From positions 62,001 to 126,000 of the forward strand of contig CAMFGY010000006.1 in NCBI GenBank assembly GCA_945952065.1: a stretch of DNA of 64,000 bases. Reading direction: 5' to 3'. Source of the DNA: an uncultured Burkholderiales bacterium. Its GTDB lineage: Bacteria > Pseudomonadota > Gammaproteobacteria > Burkholderiales > Burkholderiaceae_C. The translations under genes and the position numbers were made by a program. Below are positions 7,078 to 16,155 of the stretch, piece after piece. The notes beneath the pieces were generated by a model. That model was given only the letters and a program-made list of their open reading frames with translations. It was not told where the DNA came from and did not search any database. Positions within the stretch are counted from its first letter, which is position 1. Each line of letters begins with the position of its first letter.

Positions 7078-9318
7078 ATGTACCGAGATACTGCAGCGCC
7101 TTTGCCTGTTTTGCGCACCACTTCTGTGGCTTCCCTGTTGCTGTGCGGTCTGGCCTTGGGCTGGACCGGCAAGGCTTGGGCGTTGGGCTTAGGGCCTCCC
7201 CAAATGCAAACCGCGCTGGGGCAGGCGCTCCAACTCGAGTTTCCGCTCAGCCTCAGCGCTGGGGAGTCGCTTTCTTCAGACTGCGTCAGTGCTGAAGTGG
7301 TGGCTGGGACCAGCCGGCTTCCCGCCGCCGCAGTTCGTGTGCAATTGCAAGGATCGAGTGAGACCTCGGTGCGGGCGATTCGGGTGCTGAGCAAGGTCAA
7401 GATCGAAGAGCCCATTGTCTCGGTGACATTGAGCCTGGGTTGTCCCGCCCGCTTGACGCGACAGTACAGTGCTTTGCTGGATCCGCCGCGTGCCCATGGC
7501 GTAGCAGCCAGTTCGTCCATGCTTGAATTGCCCCAGCAGGCTGAGCCGCCGCGGTACACGCCCGCTTTGCGGGCAGCGTTGGCAACGACCGGCGCCAAAC
7601 CGCATGAGCTTCTGGCGCGGGCAGAAACTGAAGTTTCGGCGGCTGAGCAGGTCAGTGCGAGCCAAGTGCAAGCACCAAAGTCGGCGGCGAGCCGCTCTCC
7701 GAGTGATCCTGCCAAAGCAAAAAGCAAACGGCCGCAAACCGCCGCGACTCAAACCGATGCAAAGCCTCAACTGATCACGCCAGCCGTGGTCGCTGAAGTG
7801 CAGGCCAAAGTGGGGTCACGCGAGCGCTTTGGCAATGCACCGAAGTTGCGTTTGGAGCCTTTGGGTTCGGTGGTCTCCGCTGCTGCGGAGGCTCAGGTGG
7901 CGGCCAGTGCGGCGCAAGCAGATGCCGCGATGCAAAGGCTGCAGAATTTGGAGGCCGGCCTTGGCAAGCTGCGTGAAGAAAAACGGGCGTCTGAGCTGAG
8001 GCTGCAAGAGATGCGCTCGCGCTTGGAGGCCCAAGGCAGCGATGCAGCGCTCCAAGCAGACTCGGGCGTGGCGGCGATGTGGCCTTGGGCTTTGCTCGCG
8101 GTGCTAGGCGCGGGCGGCGGCATTGGCGCATGGCTGTGGAAACGGGGTCAGAGCCCGTCAAAGCGAAGTGCCGCCCATTGGTGGGATGTGGCGGGTTTGG
8201 GCCGCGTTGACCCGGCAGCCTCACATCGGCCACGGCAAGGATCTGCAGGGCTGGATCAATCGAATGCTACCTCGCTGAGCGCTGCTTCAAGCGAGCTGAC
8301 CATCGCCCCACAGCAGCTCGCGACAAGCTCTGCGACGTCCGCCCCCGCCTCGGTCGTTGAGGGGGGGGCTTCGCGGCGAGCGGAGCCTCCTCATCGCGAT
8401 GAGGAGCGCACGATTTCACTGGCCAAATTGAGCGAAGCCGATCCGATGCTGGATTTCGCGCATCCCGGCCCAACGGTGCCTGGCGCCTTGTCAGAGTTGC
8501 CCGAAGTTTCGCGTCATGACTTTTCGACGGGGGCTGCTGAAGCCGAACCCCATTTCAACAAGGGCGGCGCGCAATGGGGTCAGGAGTCTGTTTCGGCGGA
8601 GCCGCTCAGTGTGCAGTTCTTGGATCTGGCCTTTTTTGCGCAGCCGGGGGCGGCACTTGTCAAAGCCGGTGGGCCTGGCGCTCAGCCTTCAAAGGGACTG
8701 GTCAGCGTTGAGTCTCTGATCGATTTGGAACAACAGACCGACTTCTTTGTGGTCTTGGGTCAAGAGGATGCTGCCGTCGATTTGCTGCAAGAGTGCATCA
8801 ATGGTCAGATCGAAAGTGCCTTGCCCTATTTGAAGCTGATGGAAATTTGCCAGAAGCGTGGTGAGGCGCTGGCATTTGCTGATCTTGCCGGACGCTATTC
8901 CTTACGCTTTGATGCCATTGCTCCGAGCTGGGATCAGGACTTGAGTCAGGGCCGAGACTTGGAGGCTTATCCCGAGGTCTTGCGTGAGCTCCAAGAGCTT
9001 TGGACGGACAGCGCGGCCAGCATGATTTTGTTGCAAAGACTCTTGTCCAACCGAGGTTTGCGTGGCACTCACTTGGACTTGCCCGCGCTGCGCGATTTGC
9101 TGCTGCTGTACAGCGTGGCGAGAGATCGTTCGGAGCATGAAGAACCCGGCCAGGAGATCGATCTGTTCTTGCCGCTGGAGTCGGACCTCAGCAGTCAGAC
9201 CGGCTTTGGATTGGCGGCCGAAAAGCTGGCGCGCAAGCCCTCTTTGGGGGAGCCGACAGCGCCGCAAGCGGTCGATGTCGACATCGTCTTGGATGATTGG
9301 GCAGCGTCCCGCACCTAA
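7078..9318 (+). CDS. FimV-like inner-membrane protein
   Basis: Resembles the FimV family, peptidoglycan-associated polar proteins that support type IV pilus assembly and cyclic-AMP signalling. About 746 residues from the ATG. The N-terminus carries a signal-like segment (ASLLLCGLALGWTGKAWA) and the FimV-type periplasmic start ALGLGPPQMQTALGQALQLEFPL. A long Ala/Ser/Pro-rich linker and a coiled coil (MQRLQNLEAGLGKLREEKR) follow. A single membrane helix (WPWALLAVLGAGGGIGAWLW) comes next, then an acidic cytoplasmic region with TPR-like helices (DAAVDLLQECINGQ). The canonical LysM domain was not recognised. No pilus genes are in the window. The upstream GTG at 7054 is an alternative start. Confidence 0.72.
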   Translation: MYRDTAAPLPVLRTTSVASLLLCGLALGWTGKAWALGLGPPQMQTALGQALQLEFPLSLSAGESLSSDCVSAEVVAGTSRLPAAAVRVQLQGSSETSVRAIRVLSKVKIEEPIVSVTLSLGCPARLTRQYSALLDPPRAHGVAASSSMLELPQQAEPPRYTPALRAALATTGAKPHELLARAETEVSAAEQVSASQVQAPKSAASRSPSDPAKAKSKRPQTAATQTDAKPQLITPAVVAEVQAKVGSRERFGNAPKLRLEPLGSVVSAAAEAQVAASAAQADAAMQRLQNLEAGLGKLREEKRASELRLQEMRSRLEAQGSDAALQADSGVAAMWPWALLAVLGAGGGIGAWLWKRGQSPSKRSAAHWWDVAGLGRVDPAASHRPRQGSAGLDQSNATSLSAASSELTIAPQQLATSSATSAPASVVEGGASRRAEPPHRDEERTISLAKLSEADPMLDFAHPGPTVPGALSELPEVSRHDFSTGAAEAEPHFNKGGAQWGQESVSAEPLSVQFLDLAFFAQPGAALVKAGGPGAQPSKGLVSVESLIDLEQQTDFFVVLGQEDAAVDLLQECINGQIESALPYLKLMEICQKRGEALAFADLAGRYSLRFDAIAPSWDQDLSQGRDLEAYPEVLRELQELWTDSAASMILLQRLLSNRGLRGTHLDLPALRDLLLLYSVARDRSEHEEPGQEIDLFLPLESDLSSQTGFGLAAEKLARKPSLGEPTAPQAVDVDIVLDDWAASRT

Positions 9319-9340
9319 GGCGCTTGGCCGCTAGCGCTGG

Positions 9341-10537
9341 CTAAAGCCTTTGCAGCAGTTGGAGCGCTCGATCTAGCGTTTGCTCTTGTTTGGCGAAGCA
9401 AAACCGGATGATGGTTTGTTCGCTGCCTTGTGCATAAAAGGCCGACAGAGGGATGGCGGCCACGCCAATTTCTCGGGTCAACCATTCGCAGAATTCTCGG
9501 TCTTTCATCGAGCTCAAAGCGCTGTAGTCCACGCATTGGAAGTAACTGCCTTGACAGGGCAAGAGCTTGAGCTTGCTGCCTTGTAAGCCGGCTCGGAAGC
9601 GGTCTCGTTTGGCTTGGTAGAAGCTGGGGAGTTCCAAGTACGGCGCGGCGTTCGCCATATAGCTGGCCAAGCCGACTTGCATCGGCGTGTTGACGCTGAA
9701 GACGTTGTATTGATGCACCTTGCGGAACTCATGCATCAGGTTCGCGGGCGCCGCCACATAACCCACTTTCCAGCCGGTGACATGGTAGGTTTTGCCAAAG
9801 CTGGAAACGATGAAACTGCGGCAACACAATTCCGGGTAGCGGGCGACACTTTGATGCGTTTGCCCATCGAACACCATGTGTTCATACACCTCATCGCTGA
9901 TCAGCAAGATGTCGCTGCCCTTGAGCAAGTCCGCCAAGGCGCGCATCTCTGCGTCGGTCCAGACCGTTGCGCTCGGGTTGTGCGGGGTGTTGATGATCAA
10001 GGCCCGGGTTCGCGGGGTGATGGCCGCGGCAATCTTTTCAAAGTCGGGCCGAAAGCTCGTGGGCGTTAGAGGCACAGGAATCGCAATGCCACCGGCCAGT
10101 TCAATATTCGGCAGGTAGCTGTCGTAACAGGGCTCCAGCACGATGACCTCATCACCGGGGTGGACCACCGCCAACAAGGCGGTCAAGATGGCTTGGGTGG
10201 CGCCTGCACTGACCGTGATTTCGCTGTCAGGCTCGTAGGCGTGGCCATACAGTGCCTGCATTTTTTGCGCGATGGCTGCGCGTAAAACGGCGACACCGGG
10301 CATTGGCGCATACTGGTTGTGTTGCGCTTGCATGGCTGCCGTCACTGCAGCAGGCAATTGGGGGTCGCAGCCAAAATCCGGAAAGCCCTGACCTAAATTG
10401 ACCGCCCCATGCTTTTGGGCCAGGGCCGACATGGTGCTGAAAATTGTATTGCCGACCTGCGGCAAGCGGCTGCGCAGCTGAGGGCTTTCAGGTGCGGGCG
10501 AAGATGGCGCTGGCTGAGATGGGGAAGCTTTGAACAT
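9341..10537 (-). CDS. PLP-dependent aminotransferase, methionine aminotransferase (YbdL)-like
   Basis: Class I/II aminotransferase, cytosolic, likely acting on methionine or another hydrophobic amino acid. It shows NLGQGFPDFGC near the N-terminus, INTPHNPSATVW in the cofactor-binding region, the DEVYEHMVFDG segment, and SSFGKTYHVTGWKVGY containing the Schiff-base lysine. From ATG 10537 it has 398 residues. The ORF track begins at a TTG five codons earlier, just after the cysB stop. It follows cysB closely on the same strand, so sulfur metabolism is a reasonable context, but substrate specificity is inferred only. Confidence 0.88.
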   Translation of the reverse strand: MFKASPSQPAPSSPAPESPQLRSRLPQVGNTIFSTMSALAQKHGAVNLGQGFPDFGCDPQLPAAVTAAMQAQHNQYAPMPGVAVLRAAIAQKMQALYGHAYEPDSEITVSAGATQAILTALLAVVHPGDEVIVLEPCYDSYLPNIELAGGIAIPVPLTPTSFRPDFEKIAAAITPRTRALIINTPHNPSATVWTDAEMRALADLLKGSDILLISDEVYEHMVFDGQTHQSVARYPELCCRSFIVSSFGKTYHVTGWKVGYVAAPANLMHEFRKVHQYNVFSVNTPMQVGLASYMANAAPYLELPSFYQAKRDRFRAGLQGSKLKLLPCQGSYFQCVDYSALSSMKDREFCEWLTREIGVAAIPLSAFYAQGSEQTIIRFCFAKQEQTLDRALQLLQRL

Positions 10538-10552
10538 CGGGGGCGGAATCAA

Positions 10553-11497
10553 TCAAAGGCTGTAGTCGCTGGAGTCGCCGTTCATGGCGCGCTCCAGCAA
10601 ATGTCTGTTCAGTCGGTCGGACAGCAGTTCCGCGAAGCTGTAAACATAATTGCGCAGATAAGCGCCACGCTTGAAGGCGATGCGAGTCACATTTTGGCCG
10701 AACAAATGACCCAATGGGCGAGACACCAAATCGCCCCCGGGTGGGTCATCTCGAACCGCCATTTCCGCCACGATGCCCACGCCCATGCCCAGCCGAACAT
10801 AGGTTTTGATCACATCCGAATCGATGGCTTCCAAGACGATGTTGGGGTGTAAGTGACGGGCTGCAAAAGCCTTGTCAATGCGGGTTCGGCCTGTGAAGCT
10901 GGGGTGATAGGACACCAAGGGTTCTGCTGCCAGTTGGTCGAGCGTGGGGCGCTCGACCTGCGCGAGCGGATGTTCGGCTGGCACCACCAGCACATGCTGC
11001 CATTCATAGCAGGGCAGGCTGACCAAATCCTCGATTTGGGCCAGGGACTCCGTGGCCAAGCCAACATCGGCGCTGTCGTCCAGTAGCATGCGAACCACTT
11101 GATCCGGTGTGCCCTGGTGGAGGCTCACACGGACCAAGGGCAATTGCCTTCGTAACTGGGCCACCGGTCCCGGCAGCACATAGCGGGCCTGGGTGTGGGT
11201 GGTGGCGATCGATAGCGTGCCGTTGTCTTGTTTGGAGTATTCCTCGCCAATGCGCTTGAGGTTGCCGACCTCGCGCATGATGATCTCAATCGCCGCCAAG
11301 ACCTGCTGGCCGGGTTCGGTGATGCGTCGCAAGCGCTTGCCGTGGCGCGAGAAGATGTCGATGCCCAGTTCTTCTTCCAACTCCAAAATGGCTTTGGAAA
11401 CACCGGGCTGGGAGGTGAAGAGCGCTTTGGCGGTCTCGGTCAAATTGAGGTTGCGCCGGGCGGCCTCCTGCACAAAGCGAAATTGGTGCAGATTCAT
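10553..11497 (-). CDS. cysB: LysR-family regulator, CysB-like
   Basis: A LysR-type activator of the CysB/Cbl branch, which controls sulfate assimilation and senses N-acetylserine or related signals. The winged helix-turn-helix (RRNLNLTETAKALFTSQPGVSKAI) is followed by ELGIDIFSRHGKRLRRIT and a periplasmic-binding-like effector domain with LSIATTHTQARYVLP, a pattern seen in CysB. Length is 314 residues, slightly shorter than the E. coli protein. The ATG at 11497 overlaps the stop of the upstream CbiX-like gene, and the aminotransferase follows. The unit therefore joins siroheme-type chemistry, sulfur regulation and possibly methionine metabolism. Confidence 0.88.
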   Translation of the reverse strand: MNLHQFRFVQEAARRNLNLTETAKALFTSQPGVSKAILELEEELGIDIFSRHGKRLRRITEPGQQVLAAIEIIMREVGNLKRIGEEYSKQDNGTLSIATTHTQARYVLPGPVAQLRRQLPLVRVSLHQGTPDQVVRMLLDDSADVGLATESLAQIEDLVSLPCYEWQHVLVVPAEHPLAQVERPTLDQLAAEPLVSYHPSFTGRTRIDKAFAARHLHPNIVLEAIDSDVIKTYVRLGMGVGIVAEMAVRDDPPGGDLVSRPLGHLFGQNVTRIAFKRGAYLRNYVYSFAELLSDRLNRHLLERAMNGDSSDYSL

Positions 11498-11904
11498 GGG
11501 GGCGGGGCCTTTTGTGCGTCGAGCGTTGTTGCGCCTGTGGTCAGCCAGGACAAGCTGGCCTCGGTCATGGCTTGAACCACGCGTTCTTGCTCACCAATGG
11601 CTGGATGAAGCAACCATTCCACGGCATCGCCATACTGCGCGCGCAGGCGTTCGAGCAGCGGAGGGATGTCGCGCCGTACATGGCCGCCGGTGCCTAAAAA
11701 CATGGGCACGATGTGGATGCGACGGCAGCCCTGCGCTACGAGTTGGTGGGCGGCCTCCTCCAAACTGGGTTGCATGAACTCTAGAAAGGCCAAGGTCAGT
11801 GGCATTTCGGGGCGATCAAGGCGAATTCGCCGCGCCACTTCTTGGAAGGGGCGGGCCCAGTCGGGGTCGCGTGCGCCGTGGGCAAAAAGCAGCATTGCGT
11901 TCAT
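11494..11904 (-). CDS. CbiX/SirB-like chelatase domain protein
   Basis: A short single-domain class II chelatase of 136 residues, of the CbiX/SirB type that inserts cobalt or iron into sirohydrochlorin. Visible features are LLFAHGARDPDWARPF with the metal-ligand His at about residue 8, and RRIHIVPMFLGTGGHVRRDIP with a second conserved His at about 79. Both histidines of the active site are present. Its stop overlaps the cysB start by a few bases, so the two are translated together. Siroheme is the cofactor of sulfite reductase, which fits a CysB context. Confidence 0.85.
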   Translation of the reverse strand: MNAMLLFAHGARDPDWARPFQEVARRIRLDRPEMPLTLAFLEFMQPSLEEAAHQLVAQGCRRIHIVPMFLGTGGHVRRDIPPLLERLRAQYGDAVEWLLHPAIGEQERVVQAMTEASLSWLTTGATTLDAQKAPPP

Positions 11905-11934
11905 TCGGGATTCCAGCGCAAAAGGGAAGGGGCA

Positions 11935-13077
11935 TCAGCGGTAACGAACCAGCCATGCAAATGCAGCCATGGACAGGCCAAGATAAGCCAGGCTGGGCGC
12001 TGCAGAAACCATCCAGGGCGTCCAGTTTTTCAGCACACCGATATGGCCGGCCACATTGTTGAGCAAGACAAAGCTGATGCCCAGCATGATGCCGCCAAAC
12101 ACCTTCAAGCTGATACCACCGGATCGCCCGTGCAGATAGGCAAAGGGCAGGGCCAAAGCCACCATCACGAAACAGGCAAAGGGATAAAAAGCTTTGCGCC
12201 AAAACTGAATGTTATGGGCTTGTGCCGATTGTTCTTGAGCGGACAGATGTTGGGTGTAGCGGTACAACTCGATGGTGGACATGGAATCCGCAGGCAGCAC
12301 GGCCGCTGCAATCACGCCGGCATGCAATGAGCTTTGCCAATTCAAGCTTGGCAGATGACTTTCTTTGACCACTTGCCGTTGCTCTCGCTCGGTCTGCAAG
12401 GATTGGCTCCCCGCTGGGGGGATGTGCTGCCACTCTGAGATCTGAACTTGCTCCAAGCGCCATAAGCCTTGGCTGTCCACCGTGGCCGATTGGGCTTCGA
12501 TGCGGGCTTTCAGTCCGCCGTAGATATCGAATTCAAAAATGCGCACGCCCAAGAGATGCCCTCGCGCATTCGCTTGGCTGACGTTGATGGAATAGCTGCG
12601 GTCTTGCCCGTCCACCACTTGGTGGTCTTTCAACCACGCGCCGCGTTGGGCTGCGCTGGGATCGCCGGTGAAGCGGCTGCGCATCAGGTCGGTCTGTGCA
12701 TCGAAGTAGGGGGCTGCGAAGTCGCCGATCAAAAACGTCAATGCAGCCAACACCGCCGCCAAGCTGGCCAGAAGGCCCAGGGCACGGCGCGGCCCCAGGC
12801 CACCGGTGCGCAAAATCGTGAACTCACTGGACTGGGCCATACGGGCCAGTGAAAAAATGCTGCCAATCAAGGTGCTGATGGGCAAGAGTTGGTAGGCGTG
12901 GCCGGGGAGCTTGAGTAAAGCAAGCAAGGCGGCTTTGGCCGCACCCGCGCCCACCCGGTTCATGCGCTCCAGTTCTTCGACAAAGTCGATGAAATAGAAC
13001 AGCGCCAGAAAGGCCGCCGACACAAACAAAATGGAGCCAATGAGGTCGCGATACAGCAGTCGTCGAACGGTCTTCAT
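11935..13077 (-). CDS. lptG: LPS export ABC transporter permease LptG
   Basis: One of the two inner-membrane permease subunits of LptBFG, which extracts lipopolysaccharide from the inner membrane and pushes it along the Lpt bridge. In 380 residues it has N-terminal membrane helices (IGSILFVSAAFLALFYFIDFVEEL), a large periplasmic beta-jellyroll domain in the middle, and three C-terminal helices. The segment MAQSSEFTILRTGG is the coupling region found in LptF/G. Its ATG overlaps the lptF stop by 4 bases, showing an operon with translational coupling. Confidence 0.95.
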   Translation of the reverse strand: MKTVRRLLYRDLIGSILFVSAAFLALFYFIDFVEELERMNRVGAGAAKAALLALLKLPGHAYQLLPISTLIGSIFSLARMAQSSEFTILRTGGLGPRRALGLLASLAAVLAALTFLIGDFAAPYFDAQTDLMRSRFTGDPSAAQRGAWLKDHQVVDGQDRSYSINVSQANARGHLLGVRIFEFDIYGGLKARIEAQSATVDSQGLWRLEQVQISEWQHIPPAGSQSLQTEREQRQVVKESHLPSLNWQSSLHAGVIAAAVLPADSMSTIELYRYTQHLSAQEQSAQAHNIQFWRKAFYPFACFVMVALALPFAYLHGRSGGISLKVFGGIMLGISFVLLNNVAGHIGVLKNWTPWMVSAAPSLAYLGLSMAAFAWLVRYR

Positions 13078-14198
13078 GCCTGGGCCGCTCCTGGCGTGGT
13101 CTCAGGCTTGGAAGGGCTGCGCCGCCAAGGTAGACGCATGCGATTGCCTTGCTCGCGCAAATACAACAAGCTCAGTGCGAGCACAAACACGCTGCCGTGC
13201 ACTTTCAGCAAGCCTTCGCTCAAACTCATCTGGCCCGTCCCCACCCAAGATTGACTGAGGCTGAGCAGATTGAAATAGACCACGAAACTCAGCAGGGCAA
13301 AGAGCAAGTTCCAGCTATTGGCTCGTCGGGGATTGGTGGCCGCCATGCTCAGGCCAAGCAGCGCCATATTGAGGCAGGCCAGAATCATGCCGAAGCGCCA
13401 AGCCAGTTCACCGTCATTGCGCGGGTTGGGATCGCGCAGCAATTCGAGCGTGCCGGTCGCTTTGGGTGGGGGTTTCTCGGCGCTGCGCAGCACTTGACTG
13501 TCTGCAAGGATTTTGTATTGCTCAAACCGGGCCAAGGACTTTTCACCCGTCTCTGGATTGCTTTCATTGCGTTGCCCGCGGTCCAGGACCAAGAAGCGCT
13601 CGGTGTCGGTCAGCTCAATATGGCCTTTGGCTGAGGTGGTGACGGCCTCGGTTTTGCCTTGATGGGTGAGGATGAAGACATTGCGCCCGGTTCGACCATC
13701 TGCGCTGTCGCGATCGATGAAAAACACGCTGCTGCCGTCTCGCGATGACTGAAACTGGCCGGGGGCCACGCGCGACAGGTCGCCGCGCTTTTGGTACTGC
13801 TCGCGCAACTGCGCACTGTTCTCGTTACCCCAGGGCCAGAGCAAGAGTTCCAGAACAATGACCGCCAGCAAGACCGGCATCGCCAGTTGAAGGACGGGCT
13901 TGATGAACCGGCGCAGGCCAATGCCGCTGGCGAACCAAATGGTCATTTCCGATTCGCGGTACATGCGCCCGAGCGAAGCCACGATGCTGATGAACAAGGA
14001 CAGCGCGAGCATGGTGGGCAACTGCGCCAGCGAGGCGTAGCCCATCAGCAGCAGCACGTCTTGGGGTGCGACATTGCCCCCGGCCGCCTGACCCAGGGTG
14101 TTGATCAACATCATCGTCAGCACAATGGTCAGGATGACCACCAGGGTCACACCGAAGCTGCGCGTCAGTTCGGAACGTACAGAGGAATCGAATAACAT
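13074..14198 (-). CDS. lptF: LPS export ABC transporter permease LptF
   Basis: Partner permease of LptG in the lipopolysaccharide exporter. It has 374 residues, with N-terminal helices (FGVTLVVILTIVLTMMLINTLGQAAGG), the coupling segment MYRESEMTIWFASGIGLRRF, a periplasmic jellyroll (about 130-260) and C-terminal helices (LLFALLSFVVYFNLLSLSQSW). It is first in the lptFG pair. Only 28 bases separate its start from the divergent pepA start, so the two promoters must overlap each other or the genes. Confidence 0.95.
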   Translation of the reverse strand: MLFDSSVRSELTRSFGVTLVVILTIVLTMMLINTLGQAAGGNVAPQDVLLLMGYASLAQLPTMLALSLFISIVASLGRMYRESEMTIWFASGIGLRRFIKPVLQLAMPVLLAVIVLELLLWPWGNENSAQLREQYQKRGDLSRVAPGQFQSSRDGSSVFFIDRDSADGRTGRNVFILTHQGKTEAVTTSAKGHIELTDTERFLVLDRGQRNESNPETGEKSLARFEQYKILADSQVLRSAEKPPPKATGTLELLRDPNPRNDGELAWRFGMILACLNMALLGLSMAATNPRRANSWNLLFALLSFVVYFNLLSLSQSWVGTGQMSLSEGLLKVHGSVFVLALSLLYLREQGNRMRLPWRRSPSKPETTPGAAQA

Positions 14199-14226
14199 CC
14201 GGGCACTTTATTTATTCGGCGACATT

Positions 14227-15696
14227 ATGGACTTCCGTACACAGTCTGCGTCTTTTGACGCATTGGCCGGCATCAATGCCGACGCTTTGATTCTGGTTTT
14301 GGGCGGCGAAGAGTTGCCCGCCGGGCTTGATCCCGCGCTGGCCGCGCTGGTCAAAGACGCCATCAAGCTGGGTGATTTTGAGCTCAAGTCCGGCAAGGTT
14401 TTGAGTTTGCAGCGGGCAGCGGGTGTGAAGGCGCCTCGGCTGGTCTTGGCTGCAGCGGGCAAGGCCTCGTTGAAGAGCGCTCGTGCCGCGTTTCAGGCAG
14501 CACTTGGGCAGTTGAAAGGTCGTGGCGCAGCGCATGCGGCGACTGCCTTTGTGGGCTTCGATGCCATGACCGAAGGCTTGGCCGAGCAGTTCGTTTTGGC
14601 CGCAAACGATGCCATTTATGTGTATCGCCACACCAAACCCAGCGCACCGGCCCCGGGCAAGTTGGACAAGCTGAGTCTGCTGTTGAACAAGGCGGACGAA
14701 GGCGCAGCAAAAGTCGCCAAGCTGGGTTTGGCGCGTGGTCAAGCGATTGGTGCGGGCATTGAATTGGCTCGCGAATGCGCCAATCGTCCTGGCAACTATG
14801 CGACGCCCACGTACTTGGGTGAACAGGTCAAAGCGATGGGCAACAGCCACGGTTTGAAGGTCGAAATTCTGGACCGCAAGGCGGTAGAAAAACTCGGCAT
14901 GGGGTCCTTCCTTTCGGTGGCCCAGGGCTCGGATGAGCCTTTGCGTTTCATCGTGGCGCGCTATGACGGCGCGCCCAAATCGCAAGCGCCCGTGGTGCTT
15001 GTGGGCAAAGGCATCACCTTCGATTCGGGCGGCATCTCTTTGAAGCCTGGCGCCGAAATGGACGAAATGAAGTTCGATATGGGTGGCGCGGCCAGTGTCA
15101 TCGGGACTTTGCGTGCCGTGGCCGAACTCAAGCCCAAGCTGAACTTGGTGGTCTTGGTGGCTGCATGTGAAAACATGCCCAGCGGTCGAGCTCTGAAGCC
15201 CGGTGATGTGGTGACCTCCATGTCTGGCCAGACCATTGAGATTCTGAACACCGATGCCGAAGGCCGGTTGGTGCTATGTGATGCCTTGACCTATGCCGAG
15301 CGTTTCAAGCCGGCGGTGGTGGTGGATGTGGCCACCCTGACCGGGGCTTGTGTGATCGCCTTGGGTGGTGTGCGCAGTGGCATGTATGCCAGCGATGATG
15401 AGTTGGCCGCTTCCTTGTCGGCAGCCGGTGACGCAGCTCTGGATCCTTGCTGGCGTTTGCCGCTGGACGAAGAGTACGAAGAGGGCTTGAAAACCAACTT
15501 CGCGGATGTGGCCAATGTTGGCTCGCGCGCTGGCGGCTCGATCACGGCGGCCAAATTCTTGCAGCGCTTTGCGAGCAAGTACCGTTGGGCGCATTTGGAC
15601 ATCGCCGGCACCGCATGGAAGGGCGGGGCGGCCAAAGGCGGTACCGGTCGGCCGGTCGGCTTGCTGACGCATTTCGTCTTGTCGCAGGCCAAGTGA
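14227..15696 (+). CDS. pepA: Leucyl aminopeptidase (M17)
   Basis: Cytosolic di-metal leucyl aminopeptidase; the E. coli orthologue also binds DNA. From ATG 14227 it has 489 residues. The N-terminal domain spans about 1-170; the catalytic domain has VGKGITFDSGGISLKPG, the metal and catalytic lysine region EMKFDMGGAAS, and the M17 signature NTDAEGRL. The ORF track extends 43 codons upstream into lptF on the other strand, and that extension is not credible. The divergent lptFG-pepA pair followed by holC is a conserved proteobacterial arrangement. Confidence 0.96.
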   Translation: MDFRTQSASFDALAGINADALILVLGGEELPAGLDPALAALVKDAIKLGDFELKSGKVLSLQRAAGVKAPRLVLAAAGKASLKSARAAFQAALGQLKGRGAAHAATAFVGFDAMTEGLAEQFVLAANDAIYVYRHTKPSAPAPGKLDKLSLLLNKADEGAAKVAKLGLARGQAIGAGIELARECANRPGNYATPTYLGEQVKAMGNSHGLKVEILDRKAVEKLGMGSFLSVAQGSDEPLRFIVARYDGAPKSQAPVVLVGKGITFDSGGISLKPGAEMDEMKFDMGGAASVIGTLRAVAELKPKLNLVVLVAACENMPSGRALKPGDVVTSMSGQTIEILNTDAEGRLVLCDALTYAERFKPAVVVDVATLTGACVIALGGVRSGMYASDDELAASLSAAGDAALDPCWRLPLDEEYEEGLKTNFADVANVGSRAGGSITAAKFLQRFASKYRWAHLDIAGTAWKGGAAKGGTGRPVGLLTHFVLSQAK

Positions 15697-15721
15697 TGCT
15701 GCCGCAACAGGCCTTGCGAAC

Positions 15722-16153
15722 ATGACCGAGGTTTCTTTTTACACCGGAGTCCCCGATCGTTTGGCCTATTTGTGCCGACTGCTGAGAAAAGCTCAGCAGT
15801 CGGGCGCCCGCATGGGGGTACTGGGCCCTCTGTCAGTATTGCAGCGCTTGGATGCAGCCCTGTGGTCCTTTGAGCCTGCTGAGTTTGTGCCCCATCTCTT
15901 GCTGACCGAAGAGCTGGTGGCGTCCGAGCTTGTACAGGCCACGCCGATTCTGTTGGTGACCGACAGTGCTGCCTTGCCGCACCGTGAGGTGCTTTTGAAT
16001 TTGGGGGGGGAGATCCCGCCCGACTATGCCGAGTTCGAGCGCGTGCTGGAGGTGGTGTCGACAGAGCCTGAGCAGGTGCAAGCCGGACGGCGGCGCTACA
16101 AACAGTACGAAGCTTTGGGCCACGTGGTCAAGCATCACAAGGTGAGCCCCTGA
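15722..16153 (+). CDS. holC: DNA polymerase III subunit chi
   Basis: Chi subunit of the clamp-loader complex, which links the polymerase III holoenzyme to single-strand-binding protein. 143 residues, normal for HolC. Recognisable features are VSFYTGVPDRLAYLCRLLRKA at the N-terminus, the SSB-contact region, and GEIPPDYAEFERVLEVVS near residue 100. It begins 25 bases after the pepA stop, as in other proteobacteria where holC follows pepA. Confidence 0.93.
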   Translation: MTEVSFYTGVPDRLAYLCRLLRKAQQSGARMGVLGPLSVLQRLDAALWSFEPAEFVPHLLLTEELVASELVQATPILLVTDSAALPHREVLLNLGGEIPPDYAEFERVLEVVSTEPEQVQAGRRRYKQYEALGHVVKHHKVSP

Positions 16154-16155
16154 AT

